64,000 nt of DNA from Pseudoxanthomonas winnipegensis (GTDB taxonomy: Bacteria; Pseudomonadota; Gammaproteobacteria; Xanthomonadales; Xanthomonadaceae), in NCBI RefSeq assembly GCF_004283755.1, contig NZ_SHMH01000001.1, positions 186,001 to 250,000 of the forward strand, in the 5' to 3' direction. Both the position numbers and the translations under genes were made by a program. Positions 11,686-21,231 of this stretch are shown piece after piece. Under the pieces are notes generated by a model. That model saw only the letters and a list, made by a program, of their open reading frames with translations, ran no database searches and was not told the origin of the DNA. The first letter of the stretch is position 1. Every line of letters starts with the position of its first letter.

Positions 11686-12780
11686 TCAGGCATCCAGGCG
11701 CACCAGCCAGCCGTGGCGGTCCGGCAGGCGGCCGTACTGGATGTCGGTCAGCTCCTTGCGCAGCGACATGGTGACCTCGCCGGCCGGCGCATCCGGGCTG
11801 CCCACGGCGAAGCCCTCGCCCTTCAGCTCGCCGATCGGGGTGACCACCGCGGCGGTGCCGCAGGCGAAGACCTCGGAGATCGTGCCGTCGGCCACGCCCT
11901 GCTTCCACTCGTCGATGGAGACCTTGCGCTCCTCGACCTGCAGGCCGCGGTCGCGCACCAGCTGCAGGATGGATTCGCGGGTGATGCCTTCCAGGATGCT
12001 GCCGGACAGCGCCGGGGTGACCAGGCGGCCGTCGGCGAAGACCAGGAACACGTTCATGCCGCCCAGTTCCTCGACGTACTTGCCCTCGACCGGGTCCAGG
12101 AACAGCACCTGCGAGCAGCCCTGAGCCTGGGCGATGGTCTGCGGCAGCAGCGAGGCGGCGTAGTTGCCGCCGCACTTGGCCGCGCCGGTGCCGCCCTTGC
12201 CGGCGCGCGCATAGTCGGTGGACAGCCAGATCGAGACCGGCGCCACGCCCTTGGTGAAGTACGGGCCGGCCGGGCTGGCGATGACGTAGTAGGACGCCTT
12301 CTGCGCCGCGCGCACGCCCAGGAAGGCCTCGTCGGCGATCATGAAGGGGCGGAAATACAGGCTGGTTTCCGGCGCCGAGGGCACCCAGGCGCCGTCGACG
12401 GCGATCAGCTGGCGCAGCGACTCGACGAACAGCTCCACCGGCAGCTCCGGCAGCGCCAGGCGCTTGGCCGAGCGCTGCAGGCGCGCGCCGTTGGCCTGCG
12501 GGCGGAAGGTCCAGATCGAGCCATCGGCGTGGCGATAGGCCTTGATGCCTTCGAAGATCTCCTGGCCGTAGTGCAGCACCGAGGCGGCCGGATCCAGCGA
12601 CAGCGGACCGTAGGGCTGCACCCGGGCGTCGTGCCAGCCGTCGGCGCGCGTCCAGCGGATGGCGACCATGTGGTCGGTGAAGTGGTTGCCGAAGCCCGGT
12701 GCGGCGAGGATCGCCTGGCGATCGGCATCGCTGCGCGCGGCGGCGGAGGGCTGGACGGTGAAAGCCTGTGACGAAGACAT
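11686..12780 (-). CDS. ilvE: Branched-chain amino acid aminotransferase
   Basis: Protein of 364 aa, a fold-type IV PLP enzyme that transfers amino groups between glutamate and the keto acids of leucine, isoleucine and valine in the cytosol. The length and sequence fit the longer BCAT class [17 protein letters not shown] near the start, [21 protein letters not shown], then the catalytic lysine in [13 protein letters not shown] and the PLP phosphate loop region [14 protein letters not shown]. The start at 12780 is taken because upstream codons in frame are not family-like and AAGG lies at a suitable distance. It stands apart from other ilv or leu genes. Confidence 0.94.
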   Translation of the reverse strand: MSSSQAFTVQPSAAARSDADRQAILAAPGFGNHFTDHMVAIRWTRADGWHDARVQPYGPLSLDPAASVLHYGQEIFEGIKAYRHADGSIWTFRPQANGARLQRSAKRLALPELPVELFVESLRQLIAVDGAWVPSAPETSLYFRPFMIADEAFLGVRAAQKASYYVIASPAGPYFTKGVAPVSIWLSTDYARAGKGGTGAAKCGGNYAASLLPQTIAQAQGCSQVLFLDPVEGKYVEELGGMNVFLVFADGRLVTPALSGSILEGITRESILQLVRDRGLQVEERKVSIDEWKQGVADGTISEVFACGTAAVVTPIGELKGEGFAVGSPDAPAGEVTMSLRKELTDIQYGRLPDRHGWLVRLDA

Positions 12781-12889
12781 GGACCGCGACCTTGCTGGAG
12801 GACAAAACCCGGCAAGGATAGCGCCGCGCGCGCGGCGATTCACCCGACGCGACCACACGCAACCAATGCGCCGGCCCCGGCGCGGCGCC

Positions 12890-13441
12890 TTACAGCATGC
12901 CGGTTTCCAGACGCGCGGCCTCGGACATCATCGTGCGGTTCCAAGGCGGGTCGAACACCAGCTCGACATCGGCCTCGGTGACGGTGGGGATCATCTCCAG
13001 CTTGCTGCGCACGTCGTCGACCAGGATCTCGCCCATGCCGCAGCCGGGCGCGGTCAGGGTCATCTTGACGCCCACCTCGCGCTCGCCGCCGTCGCGATGG
13101 CGCAGGTCGACCTCGTAGACCAGGCCCAGATCGACGATGTTGAACGGGATTTCCGGGTCGAAGCAGGTGCGCAGCTGGCGCCAGACCAACTGCTCGACCT
13201 GCTCGTCGCTGGCGTTGTCGTCCAGTTCCAGCGGCTCGGGCGGCTCCTTGCCCAGCGCATCGGCGTCCTTGCCCGCGATGCGGAACAGGTTGCCTTCGAC
13301 GAAGACGGTGTAACTGCCGCCCAGGGCCTGGGTGATGTAACCGTAGGTGCCGGCCGGGAGCGTCACCGACTCGCCGGCGGGCACCATGACGGCGGCGCAA
13401 TCACGCTCGAACTGGACCGGTTCGCTGCTGCTGGAATACAT
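12890..13441 (-). CDS. sufT: Putative Fe-S cluster assembly protein SufT
   Basis: Protein of 183 aa. The N-terminal 75 residues form a small domain specific to SufT ([25 protein letters not shown]). The C-terminal part is a MIP18/DUF59 domain with [17 protein letters not shown], the conserved cysteine in [12 protein letters not shown], and the terminal [21 protein letters not shown]. SufT proteins assist maturation of iron-sulfur proteins under high demand. No sufBCDS genes are nearby, so it is encoded apart from the main Suf operon. No strong ribosome-binding sequence precedes the ATG at 13441; the start follows the conserved N-terminus. Confidence 0.9.
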   Translation of the reverse strand: MYSSSSEPVQFERDCAAVMVPAGESVTLPAGTYGYITQALGGSYTVFVEGNLFRIAGKDADALGKEPPEPLELDDNASDEQVEQLVWRQLRTCFDPEIPFNIVDLGLVYEVDLRHRDGGEREVGVKMTLTAPGCGMGEILVDDVRSKLEMIPTVTEADVELVFDPPWNRTMMSEAARLETGML

Positions 13442-13596
13442 GGGGGAGAAATGGGGACGCGGGGCCGCGAGGCAAGCGCGCATTCTACCCGGCGCATCGC
13501 CCGGCCACGGCGCCAAGCCGCGCGCCACAGCGTTGCGGGCCGATCGCGCCGGCCGGGACGGGTATGCTTGTCCGATTGCCCTGCGCGCCGTTGCCG

Positions 13597-14010
13597 ATGC
13601 CCGCCCCGTCCGTTCGCTTCCCTCCGCTGACCGCCCTGGTCGTCTTCGCGCTGCTGGCCCTGCTGCAATCGCTGATGTGGATCGGCCTGGCCGCCTGGCT
13701 GGACCGCCAGTGCGGCTGGATGGCGCTGCTGCCGGCGCTGACCGCGGCCTGGCTGCTGCGCGCCGGCGGCATGGCGCCCGGCGCGTGGCGCGCACTGTGG
13801 GCCGGCCTGCTGACCCTGCTGACGGTGGCCTGGGCCAACTGGGGCATCGTGGTGCTGCAGGTGGGCGTGATGATGGGCGTGACGCCGCAGGAATCGGCCG
13901 GCAAGCTCGGCGCGCACCTGGCCTGGACCCTGATCACGCTGGCCACCACGCCGCTGGACTGGGCGCTGATGGCCCTGGCGGTGATCGTGGCGGCGGTGCT
14001 GGCGCGCTGA
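13597..14010 (+). CDS. Hypothetical membrane protein, four predicted TM segments
   Basis: Protein of 137 aa from the ATG at 13597; an ATG at 13564 would add 11 residues. Four hydrophobic stretches are seen (about residues 12-34, 40-55, 62-88 and 110-135), with charged residues only at loops. No family is recognised. It is convergent with pntB (27-nt gap) and divergent from sufT. Codon bias and GC at third positions agree with neighbours, and the frame is open over its full length, which supports a real gene. Confidence 0.6.
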   Translation: MPAPSVRFPPLTALVVFALLALLQSLMWIGLAAWLDRQCGWMALLPALTAAWLLRAGGMAPGAWRALWAGLLTLLTVAWANWGIVVLQVGVMMGVTPQESAGKLGAHLAWTLITLATTPLDWALMALAVIVAAVLAR

Positions 14011-14037
14011 AGTCCAGGGCGCAGTGCTGTCGGCGGC

Positions 14038-15488
<1,451 letters not shown>

Positions 15489-15492
<4 letters not shown>

Positions 15493-15788
15493 GGCGCGTC
15501 CCCGGGTTTGCGGCTGGGCTTGAACATGTCCAGCATCCGCTCGGTCACCACGTAGCCGCCGGCGGCGTTGCCCGCGCCCAGCAGCACCGCGACGAAGCCC
15601 AGCGCCTTCTCCAGCGTGGTATCGGCATGGCCGAGCACCACCATCGCGCCGATCAGCACGATGCCGTGGATGAAGTTGGAACCGGACATCAGCGGCGTGT
15701 GCAGGATCACCGGCACGCGCGAGATGATGACGTGGCCGGCGATGGCCGCCAGCATGAAGATGTACAGCGCAACGAAGCCGTCGATCAT
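15489..15788 (-). CDS. pntAb: NAD(P)+ transhydrogenase subunit alpha part 2
   Basis: Protein of 99 aa forming the short membrane part of the alpha subunit found in three-gene transhydrogenases. It has three hydrophobic segments and the family sequences FMLAAIAGHVIISRVP, LHTPLMSGSNFIHGIV and GGYVVTERMLDMF. It is coupled to pntB by an ATGA overlap. In most genomes it follows pntAa directly; here about 1.75 kb of opposite-strand genes lie between. Confidence 0.93.
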
Positions 15789-15921
15789 GGAACCGCGCTC
15801 CTCATGGACCCGCGCCCGGCACCGACCGGGGCGGGGCGCATCATAACCGCGACCTGACCGGGCCCGCCGCGCCGGTCAACCGCGCCGCGCGCGGCGCGTT
15901 TGCTCCGGTAACCGTGCTGCG

Positions 15922-16506
15922 TTGGCTATCCTCGTGCTGGTGAGTCCCCTGCTCCCCGATCCACCCGACATCCAATCGCCTGCGCCCGCCGTGCCCCCGG
16001 CCTCGCTGGAGGCGTTCCTGGGCGGCATCTCCACCCGAGCCTTCCGCTTCGCCGAGGCCGGGCTGCGCAGCCGCGAGGACGCGCTGGACGCGGTCCAGGA
16101 TGCGATGATCAAGATGCTGACCTACGCCGACAAACCCGCCGCCGAATGGACGCCGCTGTTCTGGAGCATCCTGCGCCGGCGCATGATCGACCTGCAGCGC
16201 CGCGGGCGCTTCCGCCTGCGCTGGATGGTGCCGGCCAGCGAGCGCAGCGAGGAGTCGCTCATCGACTGGGCCGATCCGCACGCCGGCCCGGCCGACACCC
16301 ACGACCAGCGCGAAGGCTATGCGCGTCTGGTGGAAGCCCTGCGCGGCCTGCCGGCCCGACAGCGCGAGGCCTTCACCCTGCGCGTGCTGGAGGAGCTGGA
16401 CGTGGCCCAGACCGCGCGTGCGATGGGCTGCTCGGAAGGCTCGGTCAAGACGCATCTGTCGCGTGCGCGCGACGCTCTGCAGAAACAACTGGAGGAGTTC
16501 CGATGA
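15922..16506 (+). CDS. ECF-type RNA polymerase sigma factor
   Basis: Protein of up to 194 aa. Region 2 is visible in EDALDAVQDAMIKMLTYAD and FWSILRRRMIDLQRR. Region 4 helix-turn-helix is LPARQREAFTLRVLEELDVAQTARAMGCSEGSVKTHLSRAR. No ATG is available at the N-terminus: TTG at 15922 and GTG at 15934 or 15940 are the candidates, and the exact start is unsettled. It overlaps the next gene by ATGA, which suggests that the small membrane protein that follows acts with it, probably as a regulator. The trio lies on the strand opposite the transhydrogenase genes. Confidence 0.87.
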   Translation: MAILVLVSPLLPDPPDIQSPAPAVPPASLEAFLGGISTRAFRFAEAGLRSREDALDAVQDAMIKMLTYADKPAAEWTPLFWSILRRRMIDLQRRGRFRLRWMVPASERSEESLIDWADPHAGPADTHDQREGYARLVEALRGLPARQREAFTLRVLEELDVAQTARAMGCSEGSVKTHLSRARDALQKQLEEFR

Positions 16507-16871
16507 ACGCCCCGTCCGACTTCGACCACCGCATGCGCCAATGCCATGCCGCCTCGCTGCAGGCGCTGTCGCCGCAGACACTGGCGCGGCTGCGCGATGC
16601 GCGCCACGGCGCCGGCCGTGCGCGGCGGCCGCGCGGCTACGCCTGGCTGGGTGCCAGTGCGTTGGCGGCCGTGCTGGCGGTGGTCGCCGCCGCCCGGCTG
16701 ATGCCGCCGTCTTCCCTGGCCGTTTCGTCCAGCGCCACCCACCAGGTGCTGGCCGTGCAGGCCACCCTGCCTTCCGATGCCACCGACGCCTATGTCAGCA
16801 CCGCCGACGTGCTGGACCAGAACCCGGACCTGTACGTCTGGCTGGGGGCCTCGGACACCAAGATGGAATGA
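16503..16871 (+). CDS. Small single-pass membrane protein, possible anti-sigma partner
   Basis: Protein of 122 aa, coupled to the sigma gene (ATGA). Residues 1-40 are cytosolic and basic, one membrane segment covers about residues 47-65, and about 55 residues are periplasmic (VSTADVLDQNPDLYVWLGASD near the end). The topology and the position directly after an ECF sigma factor fit an anti-sigma or stress-sensing protein, but it lacks the zinc-binding HxxxCxxC motif of classical anti-sigma factors. The role is therefore inferred from context only. It overlaps the DUF3106 gene at its 3' end. Confidence 0.72.
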   Translation: MNAPSDFDHRMRQCHAASLQALSPQTLARLRDARHGAGRARRPRGYAWLGASALAAVLAVVAAARLMPPSSLAVSSSATHQVLAVQATLPSDATDAYVSTADVLDQNPDLYVWLGASDTKME

Positions 16872-17353
16872 CGCCCATGCGCCGCTTTGCTTCCCCCCTG
16901 CTGCTGTTGCTGCTCGCGCTGTGCTCCGTCACGGCCACCGCGCAGGACCGTCGTCCGCCGCCCCCGCCTCCGCCGCCGCCGGGCGACCAGGGGCCGCAGC
17001 AGAACTGGCCGGCCTGGGACCAGCTCACTGCGCAACAGCGCGACGTGCTGGTCTCGCAGCTGCGCGATCGCTGGAACGACGACCCGTCCCGGCGCGGCCG
17101 GATGATGGACCACGCCCAGCGCTGGCAGCGCATGAGCCCGCAGCAGCGCGACCAGGCCAAGCGCGGCATGGAGCGCTACGAGCGCATGAGTCCCGAGCAG
17201 CGCGACCAGGCCCGCGCCCTGTTCGACCGGATGCGCACCCTGTCCCCGGCCCAGCGCAAGCAGCTGCGCGACCAGTGGGACGCCATGACGCCGCAGCAGC
17301 GCGAGGACTGGGTCCGCGCCCACCCGCCGTCGCCGGAAGACGATCCGGATTGA
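16868..17353 (+). CDS. DUF3106 family periplasmic protein
   Basis: Protein of 161 aa from the ATG at 16868, which overlaps the previous stop (ATGA); an ATG at 16877 is an alternative. A signal peptide ends near ATA-Q (residue 26). A polyproline stretch of nine prolines follows, then a Gln/Arg-rich helical region with repeated LTAQQRD, MSPQQRDQA, MSPEQRDQA, LSPAQRKQL and MTPQQRED units spaced about 20 to 30 residues apart. This repeat pattern defines DUF3106, often found next to ECF sigma genes in proteobacteria. Function unknown; a periplasmic structural or sensing role is a guess. Confidence 0.82.
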   Translation: MTPMRRFASPLLLLLLALCSVTATAQDRRPPPPPPPPPGDQGPQQNWPAWDQLTAQQRDVLVSQLRDRWNDDPSRRGRMMDHAQRWQRMSPQQRDQAKRGMERYERMSPEQRDQARALFDRMRTLSPAQRKQLRDQWDAMTPQQREDWVRAHPPSPEDDPD

Positions 17354-17440
17354 GGGTGTGCGCCGTCTTCGTGGCCTTCGGGCCAGTGGCGGCGATCGGT
17401 CTCTCGGTAAAGCCGCATCGCCGGCATGCCGGCTCCCACT

Positions 17441-17516
17441 TGTAGAGCGGAGCTCGCTCCGCTGGGGCTTCCCCGATGATCCCACCGAAGAGCAGCGGAG
17501 CAAGCTCCGCTCTACA
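17441..17516. repeat. REP-like inverted pair, family B, copy 1
   Basis: The arms TGTAGAGCGGAGCTCGCTCC... (17441-17464) and ...GAGCAAGCTCCGCTCTACA (17493-17516) are nearly perfect reverse complements with a 28-nt spacer. The element lies between the convergent DUF3106 and pntAa genes and is preceded by CGGCTCCCACT, a piece resembling the family A arm. A second copy is at 55607-55702. Confidence 0.82.
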
Positions 17517-17539
17517 GGTGAGGGCCGTGCCGGCCGCCT

Positions 17540-18637
17540 TCAGGCCGGCACGGCCTCGGCCTGCCACCGCGTCTTGGCCAGCAGCTCGTCGTCCCAGTCG
17601 AACGACAGGGCATCGCCCTTCAGGAACTGCGCCACGAAGTTGTAGACGTTGCGCGCATACATCTCGCTGGCGTGCACCGCGCCCAGGCTGGCCAGGTTGA
17701 GCGGCCCGGCGACGGTCACGCCGCCCTCCGTGGTCACGGTCTGGCCGGGCTGGGTCAGTTCGCAGTTGCCGCCGGTCTCGGCCGCCAGGTCGACGATCAC
17801 GCTGCCCGGCCGCATGCCTTCCACCATCGCGGCGCTGACGATCTTCGGCGCCGGGCGTCCGGGCACCGCGGCGGTGCACACCAGGGTGTCCACGCTCTTG
17901 AGATGTTCGGCCAGGCGGCGCTGCTGTTCGGCGCGCTCGTCCTCGGTGAGCTGGCGCGCATAGCCGCCCTCGCCGGCGGCGCTGACGCCCAGGTCGAGGA
18001 ACTTGCCGCCCAGCGATTCGATCTGCTCGCGCGTCTCCGGACGCACGTCGAAGCCTTCCACCTGCGCGCCCAGCCGGCGCGCGGTGGCGATCGCCTGCAG
18101 CCCGGCCACGCCGGCGCCGACGATCAGCACCTTGGAGGGCCGGATGGTGCCGGCCGCGGTGGTCAGCATCGGGAAGAAGCGCGGCGTCAGCTCGGCCGCG
18201 ATCAGCACCGCCTTGTAGCCGGCCATGCCGGCCTGCGAGCTGAGCACGTCCATGGCCTGGGCGCGTGTGGTGCGCGGCAGCCGCTCCAGCGGGAAGGCCA
18301 GCACGCCGGGGCGCTGCAGCGCCTGCGCGCGGTCGGCATCGGCCTGCGGATGCAGGATGCCCACCAGCACGGTGCCGGCCGGCCAGCTGGCGATGGCCGG
18401 CGCCGGCGGGCACTGCACGCACAGCACCAGCCCGCCGCCGATCGGCGCGCCGGCGTCCACCACGGCCGCGCCGGCATCGCGATAGGCCTGGTCGGGGAAC
18501 CCGGCCGCGGCCCCGGCGCCGGATTCGACCTGCACGGCGGCGCCGGCGGCGATGAGCTTCTTCACGGTCTCCGGGACGGCGGCCACGCGCCGTTCGCCCG
18601 CTGCCGTCTCCCGCACCACCCGTACCTCGACCGTCAT
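17540..18637 (-). CDS. pntAa: NAD(P)+ transhydrogenase subunit alpha part 1
   Basis: Protein of 365 aa from the ATG at 18637; an ATG at 18655 adds six residues. It is the soluble NAD(H)-binding domain I of the transhydrogenase: ERRVAAVPETVKKL at the N-terminus, the AMDVLSSQAGMAGYKAVL helix, the dinucleotide loop VLIVGAGVAGLQAIATARRLGA, and the RPAPKIVSAAMVEGMRPGSVIVDLAAETGGNCE mobile-loop region. It works as a complex with PntAb and PntB on the inner membrane, but is separated from their genes by the sigma/DUF3106 operon and a REP element, so it needs its own promoter. Confidence 0.94.
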   Translation of the reverse strand: MTVEVRVVRETAAGERRVAAVPETVKKLIAAGAAVQVESGAGAAAGFPDQAYRDAGAAVVDAGAPIGGGLVLCVQCPPAPAIASWPAGTVLVGILHPQADADRAQALQRPGVLAFPLERLPRTTRAQAMDVLSSQAGMAGYKAVLIAAELTPRFFPMLTTAAGTIRPSKVLIVGAGVAGLQAIATARRLGAQVEGFDVRPETREQIESLGGKFLDLGVSAAGEGGYARQLTEDERAEQQRRLAEHLKSVDTLVCTAAVPGRPAPKIVSAAMVEGMRPGSVIVDLAAETGGNCELTQPGQTVTTEGGVTVAGPLNLASLGAVHASEMYARNVYNFVAQFLKGDALSFDWDDELLAKTRWQAEAVPA

Positions 18638-18704
18638 CCCGGTTGCGCCCGCCATCGAAGGAGCCGCGATGCTAGCAAAGCGCCGCGCCGCCGGTGACCG
18701 GCCC

Positions 18705-21095
18705 TCAGCCCGGACCGGGCTGGCGCAGCACGCCGTCCAGGCGGTCGATCACGCCCTGCATGGCGCTGTCGAAGGCGTCCTCGTGCCGGTGCCGGCGCAG
18801 GCGGCCCAGCCGCACCATCACTGCCAGCTCCTCGGGCGAGGCCACGCAGAAGCGCACGCCGCGGCGGTTGACGAACAGCAGCCGCGCCGAGATCGGGCTG
18901 ACCCAGGACAGCTTGCCGGCCTGGACCTTGTTGTCCTTGTCGATGAAGTCCAGCCAGGTGCCGATCGGCAGCCCGCGGAAATGCTCGGCATCGGCGCTGT
19001 CGAACTCCAGCGCGTCGGTGCCGCCGACCAGGGCCAGGTTAGGCGACTGCGCCGCGGCCGCGGCGGCCTGCGCGGCCGGTTCGGCCACCGGCGGCAGATC
19101 GGGCAGCGCGCGCTCCAGGTCCGGGCGCGAGACCGACACCGCCTGCAGCGTGTCGTGCAGCGCGTCGATCGCCGCGCCGGCGGCCTCGCCGCCCATGCCC
19201 ACGCTGCTGAATACCTTGATCAGCCCGTGCCGCCATTCGGACAGCCACGGCTTGCCGACCACCTGCGCCTGGGCCTCGGCCAACTCGTGCAGCACGCCAT
19301 CGGCCAGGGCCAGCGCGCTGGCCGCCATCTGGCTGTCCTCGCCCTCGCGCAGCAGGGCCATGGTCAGATGGTGCGCCCAGGGCTGGCGCAGGAAATCCTC
19401 GATCGTCTGCGGCACGCGCCGGCTCTCCAGGCGCTTGGCCAGCTCGATCGCGGCGCGCGCCCGCGCCGCCTCCAGCCGCTCCTGGCCGCGCTGCAGCTCG
19501 GTGGCACGCCGCTCGGCGATCTCGATGCGGCGCTTGTGCTGGCCGAGGAAGTCGCGGAACTCCTCCTCCAGCATCTGGAAGATCGCCAGGTTCTCGTTGA
19601 ACTCGGCCACCAGCCGGTCGACCACTTCCTCCACCTTGGCCAGCAGCGTGCGGTCGGCCTGCGACTCGCCGGTATTGCCCTCGCAGGCCTCGGCCAGCAC
19701 GTTGAGCAGGCGCCGCGCCGGATGGGTCTTCTGCACGAACATGCGCCGGTCCAGCAGCGCGACCTTGACGAAGGGCACCACCAGCTTGCCCATCAGCTCG
19801 CGCGAGTGGGTCTCCAGGTCACGCTCGTCGAGCATCACGTCGAACAGCATGCCAACCAGGTCGATGGCGTCCTCGTCCACCGGCGACAGGCGCGTTGCGC
19901 CCGGCTCCATGCCCAGGCGCGAGGCGTTCTGGATGACCTCGCTCTTCAGGCGCTGGGCCAGCGATTCGCTGCTGCTGCCGGTGGCCACCTCCTGCAGCGT
20001 GTCGCTGGGCGTGGTTTGCAGCATGGACAGCACCGAGAGCATCTCGCGCTTGGACAGCGAGCGGCTGTCCATGCCTTCCACGCCCTGGCCGCGGCCATCG
20101 CCGGGCCCCGCCGCAGCGACGTCGCCGACGCGGTGGCTGCGCGATTCCTGCAGCAGGTGGTGCAGGGCCTCGAGCAACACGCCCTGCGCGCCGGGCGCCA
20201 GCGGCGCCTCGGCCCCGGACCAGGCGCCGTAGCCGTCGCCGCCCTGGCCCTCGCCGGGCCAGCGCTGCGCGGGCGAGCTCAGGCGCTCGGTGAAGCGCGC
20301 CATCCATGCCGGCAGCGCGTCGTCGTCGTTGACCGCGCTCTGGCCCTCGCTGGCGGCCTGGCGCACCTCCACCGATTCCAGGCCCGGGATCGCCGCCGGC
20401 GGCGGCGCGGCCGGGCGCGGCACCGGCCTGCGCGCGGCGGTGGGTTGCTCGGGCATCACCCCGGCCTGGGCCAGCAGCAGATCGAGCGTGTCGTAGATGC
20501 GGCCCAGCTGCGGGACCAGCTCGCGCTCGCCCAGCTTGAGCACGGTCAGGCGCACTTCCAGGGCGAAGTCGCAGGGTGCGAAGGCCTCGTGCAGGGCCAC
20601 GCCCACGTGCTCGGCGCCGATCGGGTTGTGCTCGGCGTCCAGCTCCTCGATCCCGGCGATCATCGCCAGGCGCCGGTCCAGGCGCTGCAGCACCTGGCGG
20701 CAGTCGCGGCCGACCACGCTGGCCAGGTTGCGCGCGGCCAGGCGCGATTCCAGCTCGGTCTCCGACAGCAGGCTCAGGCCGGTGACGTTGGCATCGGTCA
20801 GCGCGGTGTCGACCGACAGCGGCTTGCCGTCCTCCAGCGCGCGCCAGGCCTTTTCCAGGTGATCGCGGAAGCGGGCGACGGAGGGTTCGCGCTGGCGGCG
20901 CAGTTCGCGCATGCCGTCCAGGAAGGCCATCTGCGCCGGACCCGCGCGCTCGGCGCGGTCGAACAAGGCATCGTCGAACCGCCCCAGCGCCTCGCCGAAC
21001 GCGCTGGTCAGCGCAGGCAGTACCGTGCGCCGGGCCTGCTCGAGCAGACGCGGACTGCGTCCCAGTCCGTGCTGGAAGTCGGCGTAAGAAGACAT
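18705..21095 (-). CDS. DUF1631 domain protein, paralogue 1
   Basis: Protein of 796 aa without signal peptide or membrane segments. It is largely alpha-helical, with long charged stretches such as FRDFLGQHKRRIEIAERRATELQRGQERLEAA around residues 515-550. Blocks shared with the next gene include the SKREMLSVLSMLQTTP segment, VDEDAIDLVGMLFDVMLDERDL, and the C-terminal unit FRGLPIGTWLDFIDKDNKVQAGKLSWVSP...RLLFVNRRGVRFCVASPEELA, which looks like a small beta-barrel of the type that can bind ligands. The cellular role of DUF1631 proteins is not established. It lies 136 nt after paralogue 2 on the same strand. Confidence 0.85.
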   Translation of the reverse strand: MSSYADFQHGLGRSPRLLEQARRTVLPALTSAFGEALGRFDDALFDRAERAGPAQMAFLDGMRELRRQREPSVARFRDHLEKAWRALEDGKPLSVDTALTDANVTGLSLLSETELESRLAARNLASVVGRDCRQVLQRLDRRLAMIAGIEELDAEHNPIGAEHVGVALHEAFAPCDFALEVRLTVLKLGERELVPQLGRIYDTLDLLLAQAGVMPEQPTAARRPVPRPAAPPPAAIPGLESVEVRQAASEGQSAVNDDDALPAWMARFTERLSSPAQRWPGEGQGGDGYGAWSGAEAPLAPGAQGVLLEALHHLLQESRSHRVGDVAAAGPGDGRGQGVEGMDSRSLSKREMLSVLSMLQTTPSDTLQEVATGSSSESLAQRLKSEVIQNASRLGMEPGATRLSPVDEDAIDLVGMLFDVMLDERDLETHSRELMGKLVVPFVKVALLDRRMFVQKTHPARRLLNVLAEACEGNTGESQADRTLLAKVEEVVDRLVAEFNENLAIFQMLEEEFRDFLGQHKRRIEIAERRATELQRGQERLEAARARAAIELAKRLESRRVPQTIEDFLRQPWAHHLTMALLREGEDSQMAASALALADGVLHELAEAQAQVVGKPWLSEWRHGLIKVFSSVGMGGEAAGAAIDALHDTLQAVSVSRPDLERALPDLPPVAEPAAQAAAAAAQSPNLALVGGTDALEFDSADAEHFRGLPIGTWLDFIDKDNKVQAGKLSWVSPISARLLFVNRRGVRFCVASPEELAVMVRLGRLRRHRHEDAFDSAMQGVIDRLDGVLRQPGPG

Positions 21096-21231
21096 ACGGG
21101 CATCGTGTCCGTGGGGGTCAGACTGGGGGGAATGCGGTCCCCGACCGCTGCGTCATCCTAGTGTGAGCCCGGGCCATGAACCGTGACGGAACTCCCACTG
21201 CCTGCCCCTCCAAAAACAAAGACTTAGCGCC

